From Rhyacophila brunnea (Eukaryota; Arthropoda; Insecta; Trichoptera; Rhyacophilidae), in contig JAGYXB010001050.1 in the NCBI GenBank assembly GCA_022495005.1, positions 248,001 to 312,000 on the forward strand: DNA of 64,000 nucleotides, given 5' to 3'. Of this stretch, positions 34,605 through 44,362 are shown piece after piece. The notes under the pieces were generated by a model that saw only the letters and a program-made list of their open reading frames with translations, was not told the DNA's origin and made no database searches. The stretch's first letter is position 1, and each line of letters starts with the position of its first letter. The position numbers were made by a program, and so were the translations under genes.

Positions 34605-34976
34605 GTCACACCTTTCTCCTTGGTGCTGTTTTCCTTATTATATTTACCTTGATTATCTAAGCAGTGTTGTGAGAACCAATTTCATCCATATGCATTTTCT
34701 CAAACGTCGGTCATCCTTCACGTTTTGGGATTGGCTAATTACCGTAGAATGCTACAACTTTGCCTGGATTTTAGAGAAATTGTTGAATGTTTTTCAAACG
34801 AAAATGATACTTTAAGTATCTTAAAATTGTTTTAGATAGAGAATTTGTCACTGTGTATATTATTGTTGACTGAAAAACACATTTTTATACTGAAATAAGA
34901 ATGAAAACCTCTTCTAAAAAAACAAAATTCCACAACTTTGCCTACTCACAATTTTTGTTCAAATGTTAGTCTCTTA

Positions 34977-36088
34977 TGGTACATTTACATTTGACATTTA
35001 TATTGTCATATTTATGTATGACACCATATTCACCAAGTGTAAACAGTAATTATATTTGTACCAGCCACTTATTTTACGTGTGTCGACACTCACCTGTCAC
35101 TTATTCAATCTACTTATATACGCAAATGTAAACACCGCGTATTCGACAATTCCGAACTTGCCGCGATATATCACCGAAGTTGGACCACCGTCTACTTTTA
35201 TATCAAGTATCTGACACATTATTCGTAGTTTGACAGGTACCTAGTGAATTGCATAGGTATATTTCTAAAACAACGGACAATCAATTATCATAGGTGCACC
35301 ATGCATGTATGCACAACGTTTACGTTAATAAATGTACTGTAGCGATCTGTCAAAAATCATAGACAGTGAGAAATAAATCGGATGTGCCGTGTTCTATGGA
35401 TTTTGTTCGAAAATAAAATATCGCTTGTTCTCGGCACATACGATTAATTCTGATGCACTTTGTGAAGAAAAAATGCGCTTCAAATGGTATTACCTAATTC
35501 ATTTTGGCCCACACCTGCACTCGTATTACGATAATATTATATTGAATATGCAATGACGATCAAGTGCTAGATATCGCAATGTTACTGTTAATCGTTCTTC
35601 TACACTTATGGCATTTCTAAATTGTGTGTCTTGTTTTTTGGCAAAAGGTCCAATCTTGCAAACTAAAGTTCACAAATTGAGTTGGATCTTCGATTTTAAA
35701 CTCTGACATTAAACGGAAGGCACCTAGTTCTTCTCGTCGCTGAATCCATTCCAGCACCCATCTAGACCATTTTTACCTCCTTTTTGTTGCCATAAGACTT
35801 AAAGTAATAATACTCGCTGCTTTCTTTTTTAACATTCCCATATTGACAACTGACATAACGTTTTTGAGAAGTATACAAAATAAGTGTCCGAATAAATTAC
35901 AATATCATATGTAAACACCGCATATATTTATTCCAATGTTGCCATTGAATAAAGTGTCGAGACTTTATTTCAACGAGAAGTATACCAGAATTTTATGTCA
36001 GATCCATGCAGGTGTAAACACTAGTGAAATTTTATGTCAGACACATAAAATAAGTATAACGGTATAAGTGTCAGATGTAAACGTACCA
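34977..36088 (-). mobile_element. PIF/Harbinger element, deleted
   Basis: The ends TGGTACATTTACATTTGACA and its imperfect complement TGTCAGATGTAAACGTACCA are flanked by TTA on both sides (34974-34976, 36089-36091), the Harbinger target. TGTAAACACCG words recur inside both ends. It holds a Harbinger transposase remnant on the minus strand. It is absent from unit 2. Confidence 0.85.
35620..35841 (-). pseudogene. PIF/Harbinger transposase N-terminal fragment
   Basis: Minus-strand translation from 35841 gives a start, then after an internal stop RWVLEWIQRREELGAFRLM and E-D-P-T-Q-F-V-N-F. This matches the R-x-W-V-x-P-W-x-x-R-R-x-x-x-G-A-Y region at the start of HARBI1-like nucleases. No catalytic domain follows. 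Confidence 0.75.
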
Positions 36089-36267
36089 TTACGTATATTA
36101 TCTATATTAATGTCATTGGTTTCATTTGGCTAAGGCTAAGGTCTTGAAAAATGGAGATATTTATCGTCTCTATACTTAAGTTGAGAAAAGGCAAATAAGT
36201 GTAGCATTTCACTTAAATTTTCGTACATTCTCATATTTCAGTGCAGGGTTGTCACCAGTCTAAAATA

Positions 36268-36870
36268 TAGTCGAACTTGGTTATTACGAGGAAGATGGGA
36301 CCGACTGAATTTGCTCGTTATAAGCGTTACTCGTTATATCAGAGAATAGGTATTTTTAAATAAGCGGTCACATAACACAAAAAGTCCCAATTCAAACAAA
36401 AATAAACAATTAGAATTTTTCCCCGAAACAAGCATGGCATTCATAAACTACAAAAGAAGTTGTTTATTTTAATGAACGCTAGTAGGTACATACTGATTTC
36501 ACAAACCTTGAAATTTTTACATGCAATTTCAACCATACGCGTGTATACTTTTTCAATATTGTCGGCGAAAACACCAATTAGGTAGGTACTTAGACACTTT
36601 ACTAGTGTCATAAACGTAATCCGAACCCGGCGGCATCCTATCGGTCGGATTGTATTGCTTAGTTATGGTCGAAATGTTTTTAAACGATCGACACATTAAC
36701 AGTTTTAAGAAAATTTTTGACTATATTTTAGCTCGGTATAACCGATAAGTAGCTTATTATAAAAGTGAATAAATGTAACGAGAAAATCATTAACTAAAAT
36801 GTCGACAAATGTTTCCTCGTTACATCCGATATCTCGCTATATCCGTGATCATAATAACCGAGTGCGACTG
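36268..36870. mobile_element. pogo/Tigger-like MITE
   Basis: The ends TAGTCGAACTTGGTTATTA and TAATAACCGAGTGCGACTG are inverted repeats flanked by TA (36266-36267, 36871-36872). Subterminal words about CGTTATA/CTCGTTA are repeated inward on both sides. No transposase is present. It is in unit 1 only. Confidence 0.8.
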
Positions 36871-37011
36871 TATATTATGTCTTCTTTCATATTAATGCAC
36901 AGGATTCTTGTCGGTGTAAATGTTTAGGAAGGATATTTAGAAATATGAAATTAAATAAACCTTCAGTTTTATTGTATGGCTGGATTTATTTTTAAATCTT
37001 TATATGTGTAA

Positions 37012-37099
37012 GCAGGTTGTTTCTTCAAGCTTATTTTCAAAAATATCCTCTATGTCATCGTCGAAAGAAAATTGTAATTCATCATAAGACGAATCCATT
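37012..37099 (-). pseudogene. Short acidic start, possibly transposase N-terminus
   Basis: A minus-strand frame from ATG 37099 reads M-D-S-S-Y-D-E-L then FSFDDDIEDIFENKLEE. Such acidic starts are usual in piggyBac-like transposases, but nothing further of the domain follows. The sequence before it has GGCGTCA/GGCGCC words. This is a weak call. Confidence 0.25.
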
Positions 37100-37254
37100 A
37101 CAGAATAGCCACTTCACCCATTGGCCCTAAGCGGCGTCAGTTTTTGATAAAGTACTTCTGGACTACCGGCGTCAATTTGGCGCCGCTGTGACAGACCGCA
37201 GTAAATGGTAATATTTGACCATATACTACCTACCATCTATCGAACAATTCTTAA

Positions 37255-39921
37255 CCTTTTAACAGCCCAGCTGAAAGTACTAGGTATACTCCCCAGGGCC
37301 CAGGAATTAATTATATTATAAAAAAATTAAAAGAATAGTGAAAAGTCCAATATAATGCACTTACATATATGAGACCTCAATTGAAGTTCGGCGAAAAAGT
37401 TTTTCATACACAATTTCGTGAAAATGTCTGAAAATTTTCAGGTATGGTAGGGTTGTCACAACACTGCACTTACAAGAATTAGTTGATTTTTTTTTTTTTT
37501 AATATAAGTATTTTGAAAAATAAATTTTATAGTATTTTTGTAAAATGTCACCATAAATACTTATAGCACTAAGAAGTATACTAAACACATTAAAATCACT
37601 AAAAACTTTCTTGTGTATGGAAAATTTCGAAGCACGGTTCAAAACACAGAGCAATGTCGCACTGCTTGCACAAATACCTAGTTTCTTTCCGTCTTTTCTG
37701 ATTTTTTGTATTGGCACATACATAACATCTTCTTGCCGCATTAATTTTATTGTTAGTAGGTGGTATTTTACCCAAAAAATGTCTTTCTGTTAGCCTAGAG
37801 GGTAAGGGTGCTTTTGCTTCAAAAGAGTTTTTGGTTCTAACTTATGTTTTTCGATCAGTTGTCCGATGACTTTCAATTGAAATTCACCCAGCGGTTGTTT
37901 TTTTCCAGTTTTTTGTTGGAACAATACATGGGCATTCAGCAGAGATAAATCTATCAAATGGAAAAAAAGTTTTTTGTACCATTTGACAGTTTTTCTTGTC
38001 GAATTTACAGAAGAAATTATCATATCACTACGATCCACAGCACCCATGTTTTTATTGTAATCAACAATGCATTCCGGCTTGGAAATCGGAATTTTAGTCT
38101 TATAGTCTACTTTTCCAGTAGGTTTGAAAGTATTGTTGTGAATTGTGGACAACATTGTAACATCCTTTTTATCCTTCCACGCCAAAGCCATAATTTCGTC
38201 AGTATGGAATGTATCGGTTTCCCCTTTTTTCAATTTCTTAGTAAATTTGGGCATCCCAATTCTGTTTCTCCTTACGGTTCCACAGGCATTCGTCCGGTGA
38301 TCATAAAGATACTTGAATAACGTTGGGCTGCTGTACCAGTTGTCAATGTACAATGTATGCCCTAGTTCCAAGTATGGTCCAAGCATCGTTACCACCACGT
38401 TGCCCGATATACCGATGTAATTATTTTTCTCAATTTCAGTTTGTTTTCCGGTATAAATGATTACATCTAAGACAAAACCAGTTTTGCAATCAGCCATTAC
38501 AAAAATTTTTATTCCGAAACGACTAGCCTTCGTCCTGATGAATTGGCGGAATAAAAGTCTGCCTTTGAAAAGGAGAAGACTCTCATCAATACATATGTTC
38601 TGATATGGACACATGTACTGCTTGAAAGAAATTTTCAGTTCCTTCAGGACCTGTCTAATTTTATATAGTCGATCTCCGGGAACCTGCGTTTCATTGTCAC
38701 AAAAATGCAACATTCGATGCATCAGTTCGAAACGATTCCTGGACATGGTTTCGGAATAACATGGTGAAAATAACAATCTGTGGATAGACCAGTGTTCAGA
38801 TATTTTATTCCGTGAATTCCTTGACATTAGCATACACAGCCCCAAAAATGTGTACATATCATCAATTGTGCAGTCTACCCATCGCCGTAGACGATCACTC
38901 AAAACTGTGATATTTTTTGTGGCAAATACAAATTGTCTGTTGGTCTCTCGGACTAACATTTCAACAAAAGAAATATCGATGAAACATTTGAAATAGTCCA
39001 TTTCGAGTGCATCCGAAGTCAAATTATCAGCTTTGCATCCCGAAACGTTAGCATCGAAGGAAAATCCGCGTGGCTCAAACATATCCGATTTCCACTCAAA
39101 TGTCGGTCTTTCAGTGGATTCCGGTGTGATAATTTCACTTTCATCGACTTCCAAAGTTTCCTCAAGTTCGACATCCGAATCATCACTTCCATCGTCTTCA
39201 GATTCAACTGTTTCGATAAGGTTATCGATTTCACCAACTTCGTCGATCTCATCCATTTTAAATAATAAAATTTGTAAAACTAAACTCGTAAATAAAACAC
39301 TTTGTATACATACGCAAATCGAATCCGAAATACAAATGAAAAATAGTCACAACACTTAGTTCTTTGTCAATTTCTATCTAAAAACATCGAAAATCTTTCT
39401 TTTCATTCAAGTTTAGTAGGTAAAATCTAAAACAAAACTCGTAAATATAACACTTTTTATACGCAAATTGTATATGAAATATAAATAAAAACACTTGGTC
39501 ACTCAATAGAAATTAAATTTCAATGTAAAAACATTGAAAACATTCCAATTATAACGCAAATCTGAATAAGAAAGCATTCCGAATTAGCATCCCGACTAAA
39601 TGATATTCCGGCGACAACTGACTCATCACAATCGAATCATACCAACTGCCTATTGTACAAGATATCCCAGTGTGCAGGGAATTTTGAGCTAACCCTGATT
39701 TGGCCTCTCGGGAAATTCCCTTATTCTCGCGATGTATGCGCCGTACAAATGTTTTTTGCTTGCAAGGTCTGATCAGAAATGTAGTTACACGTTTTAAAAT
39801 TAAATAAATAAATATTTGACTCATACAAGCGCGTAGAACGGCTCGGCGTATATCGTACGGTACGGGCGCCTGAATCGCCGCTGTGCATGACGTAAACGTT
39901 ACGTTACGGGCAGCTATCAGG
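37255..39921 (-). mobile_element. piggyBac-like transposon, near full length
   Basis: It is bounded by TTAA at 37251-37254 and 39922-39925. The left end CCTTTTAACAGCCC and the complement of the right end, CCTGATAGCTGCCC, agree at 10 of 14 positions, so the boundary is likely but not certain. At 2,667 bp and with one long transposase frame it has the size of an autonomous element. It occurs only in unit 1, in intron 1 of the truncated ZNF207 copy. Confidence 0.75.
37599..39256 (-). pseudogene. piggyBac-like transposase, single frameshift
   Basis: A DDE transposase that would excise and insert at TTAA. ATG 39256 opens a 488-codon frame: an acidic N-terminus rich in D and E, then the DDE_Tnp_1_7 core with the three expected aspartates in NICIDESLLLFKGR, TLYIDNWYSSP and NMGAVDRSDMI. 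The frame stops at 37790, just where the cysteine-rich C-terminal domain should follow. That domain is present in another frame: R-H-F-L-G-K-I-P-P-T, RRCYVCANT, YLCKQCDIALCFEPCF and a final H, with its own stop at 37599-37601. One frameshift just before the 37790 stop therefore separates an otherwise complete protein. It resembles PGBD4-type proteins. The catalytic residues are intact, so decay is recent or the shift is a sequencing error. Confidence 0.92.
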
Positions 39922-40053
39922 TTAAACCAAAATCGTTCAATAGATAATGTATCCATATAAAGACTGTCGCTAATACAGTGACCGATATATATTTTTGGAA
40001 TAATATTGTTTGTAAGTAAGATTCGTGTGGCGTCGTGTTTAGAAATAATCAAA

Positions 40054-40492
40054 ATGGCGAGTGGTTCAGATGTAGACAAATTCTTGTGCAAAAGTGGCGG
40101 TAAATCCTTATCTATCGATCAGATAGGAGATATATTGAATCAATCTGACAATGGCAGTCTTTGTGATAGTGAGCCAGATATGGATATTTGTGATGAAGAG
40201 CTGCATATTTTGTCAGATGAAGAAGGACCCGGGGAGGAAATTACCACGCTGTCTGTAATTGCATCGAATGGTCAGAATATTTTCCCCAACGCCTGTGATT
40301 GGATTCACATGCTGCTTGGACTTGGAATGAGACCGCAGATGTCTGCAGCATTCCATTCACGGGGCAGCCAGGACTATGCCGAACGACAATCAATGCCTTT
40401 GAGGCTGACAAGTCGGAGTATGCGGTATATCGCAAATTTTTCACGGGATTACCAAAACTATTACCAAAAAATATATCCATTTACATTTTAAA
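40054..40492 (+). pseudogene. Second piggyBac-like transposase, N-terminal fragment
   Basis: ATG 40054 starts MASGSDVDKFLCKSGGKS, then an acidic stretch with D-I-C-D-E-E-L and LSDEEGPGEE. From about 40300 the homology moves to the next frame: ADVCSIPFTGQPGL then EADKSEYAVYRKFF, the opening of the DDE_Tnp_1_7 domain (F-x-F-T-G-x-x-G-L and a later Y-F). It breaks off at about 40492, where sequence shared with unit 2 resumes. It is different from the element at 37255 and on the opposite strand. Confidence 0.7.
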
Positions 40493-40496
40493 GATC

Positions 40497-40690
40497 ATGG
40501 TGGCCCCCATAGTCCAAAGTGTAAAGTACTAGTCTGAGTTTGATTCTCAGTTTAGTTATAACACATTTATGTGATTTTCTCAGACTTCTTGTGATTGTTT
40601 CACTGCTACTACTTCAATACTGGATGAGTAGGTACTACTACACTATTGTCATTGGAAATTTTGTAGTATATGCAATTTTACCATATTTTG
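40497..40690 (+). mobile_element. SINE family A, unit 1 copy
   Basis: It has TGGTGGCCCCCATAGTCCA, a decayed box B (GTTTGATTCTC), ACACATTTATGTGATTTTCTC and CACTGCTACTACTTCAATAC. It is collinear with 55240-55465. Confidence 0.7.
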
Positions 40691-40702
40691 CAACAACTTT
40701 CT

Positions 40703-41010
40703 ATTAGCCGGCTCGCACATCAAAACTCGTCTCGTCTGCAACATGTCGAATACGTCGAATCGTTATTCACAAAACATACATTGCCAAATGGAGCTCCGCA
40801 GATTGGTCGAATGCGACTTTTTAGTTTGAAAAAAACATCTAGTGCGGCTATCAACAAATCGTATGTGTCTTGGGCTGCGGGTCGATGACGATACGAATTG
40901 GTCGCCGCTTCTAAATATATATATATGTTTCGAGAGGTTATGCGCGACTGTCGCTGGTTTTCATAAGCAACGTTCCTAGAAGGTTTGATTTATGGCTGTG
41001 CGACAGACGA
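40703..41010. mobile_element. GCCGGCTCGCACATC element, unit 1 only
   Basis: Unit 2 reads CAACTTTCTAGTATAGTTATG where unit 1 has about 310 extra bases after CAACTTTCTA. The insert begins TTAGCCGGCTCGCACATC and ends about GCGAGTTATGTTA. An inner inverted pair (AACTCGTCTCGTCTG, CAGACGAAGCGAGTT) is visible. TTA at both edges would suit a Harbinger-type MITE. Confidence 0.6.
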
Positions 41011-42094
41011 AGCGAGTTATGTTATAGTTATGTTGTGACCAGTTTTCTCGATGTCTGAAAAATGTTAGTGTGGATTATCTTATGAAAAATGGTCACAATT
41101 TTCAGTCCTAAAATCATCGATTAATTAAGATGTATGATTTTTAAATTGTGTGTGTGGCGAGCACATGCGACAGAAGTGAAATCCTTTGTTTTGTTCTCCA
41201 TTTTCATAATCTGCATCTTTTCACATGCATGGAATTTTCGTGATCATTATATCACCTTATCTTCATTTTCATCACGGTGTAAAGGTGCTCAAAATTTCAC
41301 ATTTGCCATATTTGGTGGTCTGCTTGGCTGTCAAACAAAAAGTTGATGGTTCAAGACTGCTATGATGGTTTTTTATTACACTTCAGCTGGATTTTCTCTC
41401 ACTCCAAAAACACAGTTTGGGGGCAGTAAGGGAAATATTGACAGGTTAGTCATCATATCGCGAACCATACCATCCCGTTAGAAAGATGACTTACCTATGA
41501 ACAGCTAGTATAAACTGTATTGACTGGTAAAGCCAGAATTTTCCTTAACGTATAATTATTCAGGTACTGCTACCAGGAATTTGATGATGAAAAAATTTTA
41601 GTACAACATCAGAAAGCTGAACATTTCAAATGTCACATCTGCCATAAAAAGCTTTATACGGGACCTGGATTATCAACACACTGTATGCAGGTAAACAAAA
41701 AGAAACAGCTAATTTGTACAATTCATTTGCATTTTTTCCTGCGCATCTAAATATTCTAGATTTTAGCATATCAATGGATTTAAAAATAAAAAACAAAATT
41801 TCTAATGGATTTAAGTGTTGTACTATTCCGTTTGAGTCGTTTTTTGCGACCTGTGTTTCGCCTTTCGTCATCTTCAGGTACTGTGTACACTGTACACTCA
41901 CCAAAAGGCAAATACTGCTGACAACGAATACTATTAACTCTAACTTATATAACAAATCAATCCAATAAAGTAGGTAAAAAATTTTTTCACCTACCCACCT
42001 ATTAAGTCAAGGATCACAATAAAAAAAGATAAACAAATTATGAATACCTAGTTGAAGTGTTTGTAAAAAACCCCTACCTTATCAATAATAATGC

Positions 42095-42859
42095 AGGTAA
42101 CCCCCCCCCCCCCGTTCATCGCGACACTGTTGAGTGCGGATTCGTTATATTGTGATCTTTTTTAAAACTGGAAATTGTGGAAAGGGGAAATTATCCACCA
42201 AATTTAATTTTTAATGTGGATCAGACAGAACTCTATTGGAAACGAATGCTAACACGTACGTTTATTTCCTCATCTTCTTCTGTGAACTCATTGAAGAAAC
42301 TGATTAAGGTGATAGAGATGCCATGCGGGTTTGGTGGAAACAATTTAATATTATGAAAACTATCAAAAACATTGACGAAGCGTGGAATGAAGCCACCCAG
42401 TCGTATATGAAGGGTGTTTGGAAAAGGCTGTTCAGTGAAATTGTTGAAGAAAATATCAATGAAGAGGTTAGTCTTATAGCCATATCCGGAGGCATCGAAG
42501 GTGTTGAAGTAGATGATATTCAGACTTTTTAAAATCACACGGTGAACCCTTATCTAATGAAGAGCTGCAAGAAATGGACTGCCGTACGTCCCTAGAAAAT
42601 GACGTCTCCGAACCTGCTCCCGTGCGAAAGTTGAGTGTTAAAACCATTGAAAAGGCCCTTTCTGTTTACAATCAATGCATGGAGTTGTTAAAAGAGAACG
42701 ACGAAGATTACGAGCGTGTGAGTGCTGTAAAACGTGGCTGTAATGGATTACTTAACAGTAATCGCAAATTTTGCACAATATGTAAACGTAGAGAGGCCAA
42801 ACAAGGCTTATCGCGACCATGTCCAGAATGTATCCCCCGCGATGAACGGGGGTTACCTG
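42095..42859 (+). mobile_element. Deleted Tigger/pogo element, unit 1 only
   Basis: A 765-bp element has CAGGTAACCCCC...GTTCATCGCG at the left and CGCGATGAACGGGGGTTACCTG at the right. A C-run makes the left repeat longer. TA follows the right end; TG stands before the left. The right terminal repeat lies inside the transposase reading frame. It sits in intron 2 of the truncated ZNF207 copy. Confidence 0.82.
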
Positions 42860-42891
42860 TACACTCGATAAGCGTATTCGTCAAAACCTAA
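42210..42891 (+). pseudogene. Tigger/Jerky transposase fragments
   Basis: FNVDQTELYWKRM at 42210 is the N-x-D-E-T-x-L-x-W-K-x-M motif holding the first catalytic aspartate. After a large deletion, the frame from 42323 gives VWWKQFNIMKTIKNIDEAWN and GVWKRLFSEIV, the conserved end of Tigger transposases. The last frame (42574-42891) has SVKTIEKALSVYNQCMELL and a C-T-I-C...C-P-E-C pair before running through the terminal repeat. The middle and the remaining catalytic acids are lost. Confidence 0.8.
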
Positions 42892-43373
42892 TAATAGATC
42901 ATTAGTAATAGTAAACAATAAAAATACTACACTCAAGAGGTGTAAAATTGTCCATTCTGGGAACAATGGTAACGTATTGGGAATTAATAGAGTTAACTAA
43001 TGAGATGGGTGGTTATTGTGTATTATTATTTCAATGTGAAGATGTTGTTTGGAGGTGTCGTTTATATATTTGTGTCTACAATAATTAGTTTCAACGATTA
43101 TTTTCAGGTTCACAAAGAGGCCATAGACAAAATACCCAACTCCCTGTCGAATGGATATAATATTGAAATAGAAATATACGGCATGGAAGGCATTCCTCTG
43201 GAAGACATCAGAGAACACGAAAAGTAAAAAGCAGGTAAACAATCAATGAATTTTATATGTGTGTAATAATACGTGACGTATAAAAGTGTTAATTTATATG
43301 TGTTAACACATTGGAGGCAAGTGTGATTTTGCAGGATCACCTGAATTGGCAGATTGATTACTAAAATTTATGT

Positions 43374-43547
43374 ACAGACCTACAAACTTATCTAAAGAAT
43401 GTCCAAAAATGGAACTATGAACTAACATAGGACGCCATTTTGAAAATGTCATTCGAATGTCAGATTTTGTCCAGTTACGAGTCTTGATTGGGTAGTTTTC
43501 GACTTTTGGCTCCCCCATCCCATTCTACAGATAAGTTTGTAGGTCTG
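43374..43547. mobile_element. mariner-like MITE (TA target), best copy
   Basis: 174 bp, ends CAGACCTACAAACTTATCT and AGATAAGTTTGTAGGTCTG, perfect inverted repeats between TA and TA. It is absent at the matching point of unit 2 (about 58607), so it inserted after the duplication. It shares its body with 30129 and 48610. Confidence 0.92.
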
Positions 43548-44362
43548 TAACACATTTTCTTCATGTTCTTCTGTTCATTTAATTCAAATCATTCATTTTT
43601 TAAATATTTGTAGGCATTAAATTGTTTTATTTTTGTTTTTTTTTGGCCATTACGAACTGGAGTAACAAGGGTGCAATAGTTATTAAAAAACTTTGAATAA
43701 TTTAATATGTACTTGGTTACTTTATTAGAATTTCAATTGTAAATGCACGCACCTCGGATAAAGTATTCCGACAAGACACTACCCTTGTTCACTCTATCGA
43801 TTAACAGATTGACAACTGACTTACAACTGACAATAATAAAATTGTTGCAAACGCTTTTAAATTAATCAATCCATTTTATTTAGTGTTTGCATAGATAATT
43901 GGTACTCAGTACAATATTCCTTTGTCTGATACTGTGTTTACTATTAATTATCGTTTATAAAATGTAATTATTTGACACATCGACTGCTTAATCTACAAAC
44001 AGCAGACAATTTGACTACTTTTTAAAATCTGCTATTCCGTCATTCACTTTTTTCACCATTTGGAGATATGGAAAATGACACATAAAAAGCGATGTTTGTT
44101 CATATACAAGACAAACTAAAAGCACCTAAAAACAACAACTTTACTACCAACCAAAGAAATCTGTTTAAATGCGATGTGTGCTCTTCACAAACAAAACTTA
44201 TTATCCACCTATTACAACGTGATATTATACAATGATTCAATTCGTAGAATTTGCAAAATTTAATATTCGTATTCACAAAAGTTGTGTTTATAGAGTTTTC
44301 CTCTTCTGTGAACCCGGTTGCACCCGATTTTCTATACGTACATTAAATGGCAACGTGCCAAA

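Larger units (their letters stand above)
34019..43227 (+). pseudogene. Truncated ZNF207/BuGZ paralogue, exons 1-3
   Basis: The duplicate of the first three exons of the gene at 54269. Exon 1 is 34019-34059, exon 2 is 41564-41690 and exon 3 begins at 43108; all keep the lengths and GT/AG borders of the intact copy. Spliced, the frame is open for 95 codons and then meets TAA at 43225-43227, where the intact gene has CAA. All eight zinc ligands survive (C13, C16, H29, H34, C37, C40, H53, H58), but changes such as R3N, K4E, N17Y, R18Q and K33E are not seen in the intact copy. The disordered region and the Bub3-binding GLEBS motif are absent because the duplication ends in intron 3. Intron 1 has grown to 7.5 kb through transposons. 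It could make a short two-finger peptide or be silent; sequence cannot tell. Confidence 0.9.
27415..43975 (+). repeat. Tandem segmental duplication, unit 1
   Basis: It aligns collinearly with 44000-58880. Matching blocks include septin intron 5 (27415-28115 with 44000-46763), both septin tail exons and 3' UTR, SINE C (29889 with 48376), the 170-bp MITE (30129 with 48610), SINE B (32499 with 49479), a hAT MITE (32910 with 51997), ZNF207 exon 1 (34019 with 54269), SINE A (40497 with 55240), exon 2 (41564 with 57575) and exon 3 (43108 with 58346). The unit ends in ZNF207 intron 3 at about 43975, where septin intron-5 sequence begins. By eye, differences are about 2-4% in 28.1-30.8 kb and clearly more elsewhere. 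Confidence 0.95.

Noticed and set aside
39549..40091. 180-codon minus-strand frame
   Set aside because: It overlaps the 5' flank and end of the piggyBac element and the start of the second fragment; no domain, so a shadow.
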